A stretch of DNA of 62,091 bases, taken from assembly GCA_013215145.1 (NCBI GenBank), contig JABSRP010000044.1, positions 1-62,091 on the forward strand, in the 5' to 3' direction. Source of the stretch: Pseudobacteriovorax sp. (lineage in GTDB: Bacteria; Bdellovibrionota_B; Oligoflexia; Oligoflexales; Oligoflexaceae). The notes under the pieces are model-generated. The model saw only the letters and a list, made by a program, of their open reading frames with translations, made no database searches and was not told the DNA's origin. The position numbers and the translations under genes were made by a program. This document shows, piece by piece, positions 49,572 through 57,648 of this stretch; within the stretch, counting starts at the first letter, position 1, and the number at the start of each line of letters is the position of its first letter.

Positions 49572-50441
49572 ATGATGGATAGAATAAAATCATCAATAAT
49601 TTACAAGATTACTATAATAATACTTAGTATATCTCAAATTTCCTGTCAAACGATCCACGAAAATAACAAGAAAGCAGAAAAAGAAGCTGAGATCATGGCC
49701 ACCCAAAAAAGTCTGGTAGTGAGTTTCTTAAATAAAGGGCTACCAGCGATGGCAATGAAAGAACTGAGAAAACTTATCAATCAACACCCCGAAGACCCAG
49801 ACTTCAAAAACCTCATGGGACTGGCACAGCTGTCGCTCCAAAACCCAATAAGCGCTGCTAAAAGTTTCAAAGAGTCCTACGCCCTTGAGCCACGCACCTC
49901 AGTGGCCCTTAACCTAAGCTCCGCTCATATCGAAGCCAAAAAGTACAAGCAAGCTGTTTCAGTGTTGAGAGCTATTAAGAAATCTAAGGATTATAAAGTC
50001 TACCAATACCCCGAAAGAATCTCACACAACTTGGCTTTGGCATTTGAACGAATGGGAAAGATAAGAGCCGCTGAAAAGCATTATAGAGTTGCTCTAGGGG
50101 AAAACCCAAACTACTACTTATCACTGATGCGACTCGGCAAAATTTATGAGCTGTCAAAAAGAAGAAATCAAGCGGTTGGCATCTATAAAAAGGCAAAATC
50201 TGCCTGCCCTGTGTGTTTTGATCCAATCAATTCCCTCGTCATGTCAGAAGTGGCTTTGGGCCGACACAGCTCGGCTATGAATCTCTTGAGAACCTACGCC
50301 GGTAACAAGGAAGTATCGGACTCAAACCGCAATCGAGCCAGAAAAATGATGGGTATCGTTCAGAGAATCGCTCAGTCTCGGACCCCCAACAAGCAACAAC
50401 GAGTCAGAGCAGATTTACCTAATACGCGACTAGAACGATAG
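49572..50441 (+). CDS. TPR lipoprotein (PilF/NlpI-like)
   Basis: 289 residues from ATG 49572 (ATG 49575 also possible; GGAG precedes both). Lipoprotein signal ending SQISC (Cys about 25). At least five TPR units fill the mature part: LVVSFLNKGLPAMAMKELRK, DFKNLMGLAQLSLQNPISAA, ISHNLALAFERMGKIRAAEK and YYLSLMRLGKIYELSKRRNQ among them. PilF-type pilotins of type IV pili have this plan (family knowledge), but NlpI and other TPR lipoproteins do as well. The C-terminus is basic and disordered. It is followed 28 nt later by the CtpA-type protease gene. In E. coli NlpI is an adaptor for the related protease Prc, which makes a lipoprotein-protease pair plausible here. Confidence 0.75.
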   Translation: MMDRIKSSIIYKITIIILSISQISCQTIHENNKKAEKEAEIMATQKSLVVSFLNKGLPAMAMKELRKLINQHPEDPDFKNLMGLAQLSLQNPISAAKSFKESYALEPRTSVALNLSSAHIEAKKYKQAVSVLRAIKKSKDYKVYQYPERISHNLALAFERMGKIRAAEKHYRVALGENPNYYLSLMRLGKIYELSKRRNQAVGIYKKAKSACPVCFDPINSLVMSEVALGRHSSAMNLLRTYAGNKEVSDSNRNRARKMMGIVQRIAQSRTPNKQQRVRADLPNTRLER

Positions 50442-50469
50442 ACAGCATCAATAACCCAACGGGGGATTC

Positions 50470-51765
50470 ATGAAAAACCTTGTACTCTTCTCTGTTTTCC
50501 TATGCATGGCAGGATCGTTAGGAGCCAAAGAATCTGTCAATCAAGCTGACGAAATATCACGTTACAAAGCCATGGAAGCCCTTGCTAAGGGGCTGTTTTA
50601 TCTGGAAGATTTGTATGTTGATCCAAAAAAAGTGGACTACTCAGAGATGGTGTACCATGCTTTGAAAGGAATCGCCGATCAACTAGACCCTCACACTGTG
50701 GTTATGCCGAGGAAAGCCTTTAATCAATTAACCATAGATACCAAAGGTAAATTTGGAGGAATCGGCATTATCGTGTCTACGGAAAAGGGTAGGCTAATTA
50801 TCGTTTCTCCCATTGATGACACTCCAGCCTCACGGGCCGGGATTGAATCTGGAGACGAGATTATTGCCATCGATGATATCCCTCTCAAAGATATGAAGGG
50901 TAATCAGTCAACGGACATGATGAGAGGGAAACCAGGCACCGATATCAAGTTGACTATAAAACGAAAAGGAGAGCCCAAGCCCTTAGAAATGACATTGACC
51001 CGAGAGGTCATCAAAGTAAAGTCAGTCAGATCAAAGCTGCTTACGAGAGGAATCCTTTATGCCAGAATCTCAAGCTTTCAAGATGATACTGCTGACGAGC
51101 TAAAGGCTCAATTAACCAAACATCAAAAAATCATAAAAGGATTGATTTTAGACCTAAGAGATAACCCCGGAGGGCTTTTGGATCAGGCAGTTCGAATCTC
51201 CGATATGTTCATTGAGAGTGGATTGATTGTCTCAACGGTAGGCCGTTCCACTAAAAATGTAGAAAGAGAGTTTGCCCATAAAAGAGGTACTTACAAACCG
51301 ATTCCTATCGTGACACTCATCAACGGAGGAAGCGCATCAGCGTCGGAGATAGTTGCCGGAGCCCTTCAAGATCACGATCGCTCACTGATCATGGGTACCA
51401 CCTCTTTCGGCAAAGGTTCGGTGCAGACCCTTGTTTCTCTGCCCGATCGGTCAGGCTTGAAAATTACAGTGGCGCGATACTATACCCCTAAGGATCGATC
51501 GATCCAGGCCCTTGGAATCAAACCAGATATCATCATACCTCTCGCTGAACCTGAGTCAGCCACAAAACGGAAAGAGTCGGATTTAAAAGGTCATATAGAG
51601 GGCGCGAATCTGAGTTCCATGGCAGAAAGCTCAGGAATGGCAGCAGAGATCAGCCAATGGCCAAAGCCATTCAATCGCGACAGACAAGTCAAAACAGCTT
51701 ACACTTATCTTAGAGGCTGGTCGAAGACAAAACAAAATCCATCAAAGGCAGAAGACAAGCTCTAA
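50470..51765 (+). CDS. S41-family C-terminal processing peptidase
   Basis: 431 residues with signal peptide (about 1-19, ending GSLGAK). PDZ domain: FGGIGIIVSTEKGRLIIVSP, then PASRAGIESGDEIIAIDDIP. Peptidase core: ILDLRDNPGGLLDQAV, the catalytic Ser in INGGSASASEIVAGAL and the catalytic Lys in SFGKGSVQT. CtpA/Prc proteases trim C-termini of periplasmic proteins and control peptidoglycan hydrolases. GGGGG lies upstream of the ATG. The upstream TPR lipoprotein gene may encode its adaptor (inference from NlpI-Prc). The gene ends in a palindrome shared with the convergent gene. Confidence 0.9.
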   Translation: MKNLVLFSVFLCMAGSLGAKESVNQADEISRYKAMEALAKGLFYLEDLYVDPKKVDYSEMVYHALKGIADQLDPHTVVMPRKAFNQLTIDTKGKFGGIGIIVSTEKGRLIIVSPIDDTPASRAGIESGDEIIAIDDIPLKDMKGNQSTDMMRGKPGTDIKLTIKRKGEPKPLEMTLTREVIKVKSVRSKLLTRGILYARISSFQDDTADELKAQLTKHQKIIKGLILDLRDNPGGLLDQAVRISDMFIESGLIVSTVGRSTKNVEREFAHKRGTYKPIPIVTLINGGSASASEIVAGALQDHDRSLIMGTTSFGKGSVQTLVSLPDRSGLKITVARYYTPKDRSIQALGIKPDIIIPLAEPESATKRKESDLKGHIEGANLSSMAESSGMAAEISQWPKPFNRDRQVKTAYTYLRGWSKTKQNPSKAEDKL

Positions 51766-51775
51766 TCTTAGAGCT
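51758..51775. terminator. Palindrome at the convergent gene ends
   Basis: AGCTCTAATCTTAGAGCT can form a 6-bp stem with a 6-nt loop and contains the stop codon of the protease gene. The opposite gene ends at 51776. No long T run, so termination is uncertain. Confidence 0.4.
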
Positions 51776-52063
51776 TTAGGTCGAATAGGTATCGTAGGAA
51801 CTAAACACAACCACATGAGTTCCTTCATAAACGGTAGCCAAAATTTTTCGGTGCCTGGAGGCACAAAAACGCTGGTAGTTGGTATACGCCTTTTCGTCAC
51901 TAAAACACTTTATGATCTGTTTACACTCAGAGCAAACCATCATGGCATTGAAGGCTGCATGTTGATCGATGGTATGCTTACAGCAGGGCAACAAAGTGTT
52001 AGCCTCAGCATCGTCAACAGTAGGCTTCTTACTAAAGGTTTCATTGGACTCAACTACGTCCAT
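51776..52063 (-). CDS. Small Cys-rich protein, probable zinc-binding
   Basis: 95 residues. AGGAG lies five bases before the ATG, which is the main reason to prefer it over the overlapping plus-strand frame. Cys/His pattern: LLPCCKHTIDQH, MVCSECKQIIKCF and RFCASRH. The two CxxC-like pairs suggest a small zinc ribbon, although the first pair is CC followed by H. The N-terminus is acidic. No family is recognised. It lies 94 nt downstream of lipB on the same strand. Confidence 0.6.
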   Translation of the reverse strand: MDVVESNETFSKKPTVDDAEANTLLPCCKHTIDQHAAFNAMMVCSECKQIIKCFSDEKAYTNYQRFCASRHRKILATVYEGTHVVVFSSYDTYST

Positions 52064-52157
52064 AAGTTCTCCTATGGAAACGAAACAAAAAACGTAAACC
52101 TGATCATACGAACTTAATCATGGGATTTCAACTCTAGGCTAAATTCCTATAGCGAAA

Positions 52158-52832
52158 TCAATCGCCTTGCGACTCGTCGGATTCTACAATGGGATACCCG
52201 ATAAAATAACTAAACGATTCTACTAAAGCCGTGATGAGTTGGGACCGGCTTGACCCATCGAAATGATCTTGATCAATCACACGGCAGACTCCTTTTCCTA
52301 CAAGACCGCAACCGACGATATGATCAAATATACCAAGATCATTATCGAAATTTAGAGCAATTCCGTGGCAGGATACCCGGCGAATCACGCGAATGCCAAC
52401 AGCACATATCTTATCGTTCTCAATCCAAACTCCAGCATCTTTGTCCAGTTTCATCGTGGCAGTTTCAATTCCACACTTTGACAGAGCCATAACAACTGAT
52501 GAAAGTAAGGCTTTGACTAGCTGCTTCGGGCCCAGGCCAAGCGTTTTTACGGGCAGGATGGGATACATTACAATTTGGCCGGGATTATGAGCTGTGACGT
52601 CGCCTCCTCGACTTGTTTGCACGAGTTCGATACCTTCGCTTGTTAGGGTCTCTGCTGAGCTATTCACATAGTCTGTACTTCCACGATTCCCTAAAGTAAT
52701 GCATGATGGATGCTCCAAAACCAACAGGGTGCCTCTGTTGGTTTGTTCCGCTACGGAATCCAAGACACTCATCTGCATGTCCCAGGCTTTCATGTAAGGG
52801 ACACGTCCTAAGTCTTTCCAATTCAGTTTCAA
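52158..52832 (-). CDS. lipB: Octanoyl-[acyl-carrier-protein]:protein N-octanoyltransferase
   Basis: 224 residues from a TTG at 52832; GGAG lies eight bases upstream and the codon overlaps the preceding stop (TTGA). Motifs: VLEHPSCITLGNRG, TSRGGDVTAHNPGQIVMYPI, the catalytic Lys in NDKICAVGIRVIRRVSCHGI, LNFDNDLGIFDHI and the catalytic Cys in VGCGLVG. LipB moves octanoate from acyl carrier protein to lipoyl domains of 2-oxoacid dehydrogenases and GcvH. Alternative family members LipM and LplA lack this layout. Translation is coupled to the Sua5-like gene. Confidence 0.92.
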   Translation of the reverse strand: MKLNWKDLGRVPYMKAWDMQMSVLDSVAEQTNRGTLLVLEHPSCITLGNRGSTDYVNSSAETLTSEGIELVQTSRGGDVTAHNPGQIVMYPILPVKTLGLGPKQLVKALLSSVVMALSKCGIETATMKLDKDAGVWIENDKICAVGIRVIRRVSCHGIALNFDNDLGIFDHIVGCGLVGKGVCRVIDQDHFDGSSRSQLITALVESFSYFIGYPIVESDESQGD

Positions 52833-53473
52833 TCTTCTGGCTCCATAACGCTTCCAAACACTTCCAGTTCACCCACACCTTTTCTGACGAGAACCGGGTA
52901 ACCTTCCGTAAAGTCTATGACGGTAGAATCCAAACCTGGAAGCTCTTCTCCAAGATCGAGAAGCAGATCGATGGCATGCCCATAATTATCAAAAATTTGA
53001 TAGCCCATTTTCAATGGTTCGTCGTCAGAACCAAGAGGGATAGAGGTAGTAGCAACAGGCTTACCGAATCTCTCAACCAAGGCACGAACCATAGGGCATT
53101 TAGGAATCCGGATACCTACCACTTGTCTTTTATCTTTGATCTGCCGTGGTAGAGATCGGTTTCTCTTAACTATAATGGTATATGGCCCGGGCCAAGCTTT
53201 TTTCAAATAGCGGTACACCTGATGATCGATATTGCCGACATTGGCAGCCATAGCGATATCAGCACAAATCAGACTGAAGGGTTGAACCTTGGGATGAGAG
53301 GGTTTTAGTCGTCGAATTTTTTCGAGAGCTTTAGATTGACTTGCATCGCAACCAAAAGCCCAATTCACGTCCATAGGATAAGCAATGACACCAGACTTTT
53401 CCAATATACTACAAGCTTTATCTAAATCCCTTTCCGAAGGTGGATCATCATATGTGTAAAGGTGCTCGCTCAT
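52829..53473 (-). CDS. Sua5/YrdC-type L-threonylcarbamoyladenylate synthase-like protein
   Basis: 214 residues from ATG 53473; a TTG seven codons earlier is possible. YrdC fold features: VIAYPMDVNWAFGCDASQSK (normally PTDTVYGLG), IRRLKPSHPKVQPFSLICAD, WPGPYTIIVKRN, VGIRIPKCPMVRALVE and the closing LDSTVIDFTEGYPVLVRKG. The usual Thr-Asp-Thr-x-Tyr-Gly segment is Met-Asp-Val-Asn-Trp-Ala, as in the YciO branch, whose role in tRNA modification is weak or debated. The call to TsaC activity is therefore cautious. It lies between hemE and lipB, coupled to lipB by a 4-nt overlap. Confidence 0.8.
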   Translation of the reverse strand: MSEHLYTYDDPPSERDLDKACSILEKSGVIAYPMDVNWAFGCDASQSKALEKIRRLKPSHPKVQPFSLICADIAMAANVGNIDHQVYRYLKKAWPGPYTIIVKRNRSLPRQIKDKRQVVGIRIPKCPMVRALVERFGKPVATTSIPLGSDDEPLKMGYQIFDNYGHAIDLLLDLGEELPGLDSTVIDFTEGYPVLVRKGVGELEVFGSVMEPED

Positions 53474-53475
53474 GG

Positions 53476-54522
53476 CTACTGTTCGGACTCCCAACTTCGG
53501 ATTTCGTTAATCACATGATGCAGGGCATCAGGGGAAAGGTGGGGTTGCATGCCATGGCCCACATTAAAAATATGACCTCGCGCCTTTTTCCCCTGGTCTA
53601 AGATAGCTCGGGTCCTTTCTCGGATCACAGACTCAGGACCCATCAGTGTCTGAGGGTCTAGGTTTCCTTGAACACTGACATCCAAACCGGAGTTTTCCAA
53701 CAGCGAAATGGCTCGTGACATGCGCGTGCGCCAGTCAACAGCAATGACGTCCCCCTGGTATCCGCTCAGTTCGAAATATAGATCCGTTCCCTGGCCAGGA
53801 TAATAAACGATAGGAACATCCGCCTTATCCTTAACTTCAGCAATAATTTTGGAGACAGCCGGGAAGCTGTAATTACGATAATCTTCTGCAGGAAGTTGAT
53901 TGGCCCAAGTATCAAATAGCATGAGGCATTCAGCGCCAGCTTTCACTTGCATCAGTAGGTAATCAACAGAGACCTCAACCAGCTTATCAAGCAACCCTTG
54001 AAACACGGTGGGATGATTATGCTGAAGATTTTTCACTTCGGTGTAAACCTTCGTACCCATCCCTTCGATCATATAGCTTGCCACGGTAAACGGAGCGCCA
54101 GCAAAACCGATCATGGTCTGATGACTTTCTAAGCCTTGCTTTGTGAGACCGATGGCATCACCCACATACCCCAATTCTTTTTCACAGTCAGGCACCCGCA
54201 GACTTGCCAAATCCTCGGCGCTTCGAACCGGCTTGTTTAAAATAGGGCCATGACCTTTGCCGAAGGTCAAAGTTTGGCCCATTCCCATACACGGCACGAG
54301 AATATCGGAAAAAATAATCGCAGCGTCGACATCGTACCGCCTCAGTGGCTGCAGCGTCACCTCGGCTGCCAGCTTAGGGGTCTGGCACAGTGTTGTGAAC
54401 TCAGTATTTTTACGTATCGCCATGTATTCAGGCAAATACCTTCCAGCTTGGCGTAGAAACCAAACTGGCTTACGTTTCGTAGGGCGGCCGAAAGCTGTTT
54501 CAACGAGGGGTTTCAATGTCAT
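53476..54522 (-). CDS. hemE: Uroporphyrinogen decarboxylase
   Basis: 348 residues from ATG 54522, with AAGGAG nine bases upstream. The signature KPVWFLRQAGRYLPEYMAIR is close to the family pattern (Met is more common than Leu before R-Q-A). Further motifs: DAAIIFSDILVPCMGMG, IGFAGAPFTVASYMIEG, VDWRTRMSRA and FNVGHGMQPHLSPDAL. HemE removes four carboxyl groups from uroporphyrinogen III to give coproporphyrinogen III in heme synthesis. It heads the minus-strand run to the Sua5-like gene, lipB and the Cys-rich gene. Heme demand by KynA and cytochromes is consistent. Confidence 0.95.
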   Translation of the reverse strand: MTLKPLVETAFGRPTKRKPVWFLRQAGRYLPEYMAIRKNTEFTTLCQTPKLAAEVTLQPLRRYDVDAAIIFSDILVPCMGMGQTLTFGKGHGPILNKPVRSAEDLASLRVPDCEKELGYVGDAIGLTKQGLESHQTMIGFAGAPFTVASYMIEGMGTKVYTEVKNLQHNHPTVFQGLLDKLVEVSVDYLLMQVKAGAECLMLFDTWANQLPAEDYRNYSFPAVSKIIAEVKDKADVPIVYYPGQGTDLYFELSGYQGDVIAVDWRTRMSRAISLLENSGLDVSVQGNLDPQTLMGPESVIRERTRAILDQGKKARGHIFNVGHGMQPHLSPDALHHVINEIRSWESEQ

Positions 54523-54678
54523 ATTCAATATCTCCTTCAACCGTAGAAAAATGTCAGAGGCTAAATCATACCTAATTGGCGGGACCTTGCCTAGACAAGC
54601 AAAAGCCTAACATGAGAAAATAAGGGGGGTGAGCGCAATTAACAACAGGTAAATCTCCAGAGTCAAAGGATCGTTTTT

Positions 54679-55560
54679 ATGACAACAGGCCAAAAGATCC
54701 CGAGATTCAAAAACCTGCAGGAGAACCTGGTCATGGCCCAGCGTCGATTGGCAGCTTCCGAACTAACCTTAAAAAGGCTTTCAAACAATGGAAAAATTTC
54801 AGGGTCAAAACGAATCAAACGCCAAAAGTTCCTTTTGAGCCAAAAACAGCGTCTCGAAAAGCTCGAAACCATATTCAAAAACGAAAAAACTCTAACAACT
54901 CAACCGGAGAAGATGGGATTTCCCCAGATTTCCCAACTGTCTCAAAGAGAGACTCAGATCATACATAGTTCCTGCGACATGCAATTCAAAATGTGGCACA
55001 GCCTCTACCAAAACTTAAAGTCCATCTTCAGCTGGTGTGAGCAGGCAGAGATTAAAGAGCAAAAAATCATCGGAATCTTCAAATTGGCCAAACTCAAACG
55101 AGTCCTCGGATCACTTGACAGCGAAAAAGCCAAGTTAGATTACGAGGTCGATCGCCAAAATAGGTCATTAACGGCATTAGCAAAAGCCTTTCCTAGACCC
55201 GAGCTTCAAAACTTACCGCAGTTGGATCAGATCCGCACAATCTATGAGTCGGAGTCTAAGTTTATCGACCACCTGCAAAAGCTGGAGAAAAAAATCAGTA
55301 GTAAGCAGCAGGAAATCAGCTACATGCAGAATTGGCTATTAGAAACGCGGCAAACCATTCGCAGGAAAGTACCAAACCAAACTCCAAGTCATGGCGATTT
55401 AGCCAACGCGCGTCGGCGGATACAAGGTTTCCGCACAGGGCGTATTTTCACTGCAAAGAGACTCATCGAACAGGGTGCCATTGATTTGGACTCCTACATA
55501 AACCGCTTCGCTGGTTGGGATGATATCTCCTATCATGCGGAGATGTCTGATGAACTCTGA
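54679..55560 (+). CDS. Coiled-coil protein of unknown function (first of a pair)
   Basis: 293 residues, no signal peptide or membrane segment. Nearly the whole length is predicted alpha-helical and charged: NLVMAQRRLAASELTLKRLS, KRQKFLLSQKQRLEKLETIF, and KLDYEVDRQNRSLTALAKAF. Heptad-like spacing suggests coiled coils. The C-terminal part LANARRRIQGFRTGRIFTAKRL is basic. A weak AAAGGA precedes the ATG. The stop overlaps the next gene by 11 nt. No family recognised. A scaffolding or DNA-associated role is possible but unsupported. Confidence 0.6.
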   Translation: MTTGQKIPRFKNLQENLVMAQRRLAASELTLKRLSNNGKISGSKRIKRQKFLLSQKQRLEKLETIFKNEKTLTTQPEKMGFPQISQLSQRETQIIHSSCDMQFKMWHSLYQNLKSIFSWCEQAEIKEQKIIGIFKLAKLKRVLGSLDSEKAKLDYEVDRQNRSLTALAKAFPRPELQNLPQLDQIRTIYESESKFIDHLQKLEKKISSKQQEISYMQNWLLETRQTIRRKVPNQTPSHGDLANARRRIQGFRTGRIFTAKRLIEQGAIDLDSYINRFAGWDDISYHAEMSDEL

Positions 55561-56482
55561 GGCATTCGACACAGAGCTGAGACAACTTGCTACCTTTATC
55601 GATGACATAGAAAAGCAAGCCGGATCGGATCACCAAGGGGTCGAGCGACGACTATCCCGAAAGACCTTTGCCCTTAACTCTTGCTGGCAGGCCGTCGTCA
55701 ATCTCAGCCGGGCGTCCAAGGAGGCTAGGGAGCGTTTTTTTTCCAAAGGCCCCCGATCACGGGCTATTGTTGGCTGGATTCACGAACTAACCAACCGAAG
55801 TCTGAGCTTTATGAGTCAGTATGCCTTATTTACCAAACAGCTCATGTGGATCAATCTTTACAAGGAACGATACAACATCCCTATCAAATCTGAAGACGGC
55901 TCTCTTGATACTCACCTTTCCAGCGAGGAAATCCAACAAATCTTAAATAGGGTCAAATCACAAAAAGAAACCGAGACTTATCTGCACAAAACTCACTATA
56001 AACTCAGGAAAACTGAGGTCGACTTGAGAATAGCCTATGACCATTTACTAACGGAAGAGGCTAATTTTGAGGCAGGGCTTTCCATGCAAGGCAATTGGCT
56101 AAAAAATGGGAGGAGAGCGGACCCAGTACTTACCGAAATGACCGAGTTACTACTTGACGTGAGCTCCGAAATCGGGAAAAAAGAAGGAGAAATTTTAGAC
56201 CTGAATATCCTAGGAGACGAGCTAGTCTCCATGGTTAGGGCTTTTTCAGCAAATTGCGCCGATCTATTGCATCAAAATGACTATACACAATCACCTAAGT
56301 ATGATCGTAGAATGGTCGAAGACTTAAAGAAGTCTTTAAAGCAAATCAGAGCTTTGGAAGCACGGATCGATCAGCTAGCGGCACGAACACTGCCATCCTT
56401 AGACGCTAGATCACCAATTTTGCTGAAAAAGGAAAGAATTCAGGCTAAAAGAAACAGCGAATCGCGATCTATGGATTTTTAG
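55550..56482 (+). CDS. Coiled-coil protein of unknown function (second of a pair)
   Basis: 310 residues from ATG 55550, which has GGAG eight bases upstream; the longer frame from 55520 has none. Helical and charged throughout: ELRQLATFIDDIEKQAGSDH, FALNSCWQAVVNLSRASKEA, HKTHYKLRKTEVDLRIAYDH and MVEDLKKSLKQIRALEARID. The plan is like the upstream partner but with little direct identity. The 11-nt overlap indicates coupled synthesis, and the two may form a complex. It ends 11 nt before the dehydrogenase gene. No family recognised. Confidence 0.6.
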   Translation: MNSEAFDTELRQLATFIDDIEKQAGSDHQGVERRLSRKTFALNSCWQAVVNLSRASKEARERFFSKGPRSRAIVGWIHELTNRSLSFMSQYALFTKQLMWINLYKERYNIPIKSEDGSLDTHLSSEEIQQILNRVKSQKETETYLHKTHYKLRKTEVDLRIAYDHLLTEEANFEAGLSMQGNWLKNGRRADPVLTEMTELLLDVSSEIGKKEGEILDLNILGDELVSMVRAFSANCADLLHQNDYTQSPKYDRRMVEDLKKSLKQIRALEARIDQLAARTLPSLDARSPILLKKERIQAKRNSESRSMDF

Positions 56483-56493
56483 AGGGAGCAAGA

Positions 56494-57648
56494 ATGGTCA
56501 CACCATTAACTCAGATCACTGAAGATGAAAAAATGTTTATTGGAGAGATTGAAAAATTTGCTAAATCTCAAATCGCTCCAAAGGTTCTCGAAATGGATGA
56601 GTCGGAGCACATGGACCCAGAACTCATCAAACAACTATTCGAAATGGGCCTCATGGGGATCGAGGTTCCCGAGGAATACGGTGGGGCCGGGTGTAGCTTC
56701 AGTCTCGCGATCCTTGCCATCGAAGCGCTAGGGCGCGTTGATCCTTCCGTTAGTGTTTTGGTAGATGTCCAAAATACTTTGGTAAATAATATTTTCCTCA
56801 ACTGGGGAACCGAGGATCAAAAAAAGAAGTACTTACCTCAACTTTGTAGCGGAAAAGTGGGAAGCTATTGTTTGACAGAACCAAACTCAGGATCTGATGC
56901 TTTTGCTCTTGCTACTAGAGCCTTTGACGAAGGTGACCATTGGCGTCTTGAAGGCAAAAAAATCTTTATCACCAATGCCAAAGAAGCAGAAATATTCGTC
57001 GTCTTCGCGAATATCAATCCTGAGCTTGGCTACAAGGGAATCACAGCTTTTGTCGTGGATCGGGACACCCCAGGATTTTCCGTCGGCAAAAAAGAAGTTA
57101 AGCTGGGTATCAGAGCGTCCTCCACTTGCGAAGTCATCTGCGAAAACCTAAAAATTCCCAAGGATAGTGTCGTTGGAGAGATTGGCAAAGGGTACAAAAT
57201 TGCCATCGAAACTCTCAATGAAGGTCGAATTGGAATTGCCTCCCAGATGCTTGGTTTGGCCCAAGGCGCTCTAGATGGAGCTATGCAGTACGCATCAGAG
57301 AGAGAGCAATTCGGCAAAGCCATTAACGGCTTTCAAGGCATCCAATTCCAACTCGCAGAAATGGGTGTTATGATAGAGACAGCTCGCTTGTCGGTTTACA
57401 ACGCAGCAAGGCTTAAGGACGCTGGTCTTCCCTTTGTAAAAGAAGCAGCCATTGCGAAGTATTGGGCATCAGAAATTGCTGAAAAAGTTGCCTCCCAAGC
57501 CCTTGAAATCTACGGTGGTTACGGATTTATCAAAGAATTCCCGGCAGAGAAATTCTATAGGGACGCTAAAATTGGCAAATTGTACGAAGGCACTTCAAAT
57601 ATGCAGCTTCAAACGATTTTCAAACTTATGGAAGCCGCACGCTCGTAA
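56494..57648 (+). CDS. Acyl-CoA dehydrogenase (short/branched-chain type)
   Basis: 384 residues; GGGAG precedes the ATG by five bases. Motifs: MGLMGIEVPEEYGGAGCSF, YCLTEPNSGSDAFAL, LEGKKIFITNAKEA, LNEGRIGIASQMLGLAQGAL, ALEIYGGYGFIKEFPAEKFY and the terminal KLYEGTSNMQLQTI with the catalytic Glu in YEGTS. The set resembles short/branched-chain acyl-CoA dehydrogenases (2-methyl-branched substrates) more than the enzyme at 42649. It works in fatty acid or branched-chain amino acid breakdown with ETF as acceptor. It forms a probable transcript with the coiled-coil pair. Confidence 0.9.
   Translation: MVTPLTQITEDEKMFIGEIEKFAKSQIAPKVLEMDESEHMDPELIKQLFEMGLMGIEVPEEYGGAGCSFSLAILAIEALGRVDPSVSVLVDVQNTLVNNIFLNWGTEDQKKKYLPQLCSGKVGSYCLTEPNSGSDAFALATRAFDEGDHWRLEGKKIFITNAKEAEIFVVFANINPELGYKGITAFVVDRDTPGFSVGKKEVKLGIRASSTCEVICENLKIPKDSVVGEIGKGYKIAIETLNEGRIGIASQMLGLAQGALDGAMQYASEREQFGKAINGFQGIQFQLAEMGVMIETARLSVYNAARLKDAGLPFVKEAAIAKYWASEIAEKVASQALEIYGGYGFIKEFPAEKFYRDAKIGKLYEGTSNMQLQTIFKLMEAARS

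Noticed and set aside
51815..52117. 100-codon plus-strand frame opposite the small Cys-rich gene
   Set aside because: No ribosome binding site, while the minus frame has AGGAG and a zinc-ribbon-like Cys pattern.
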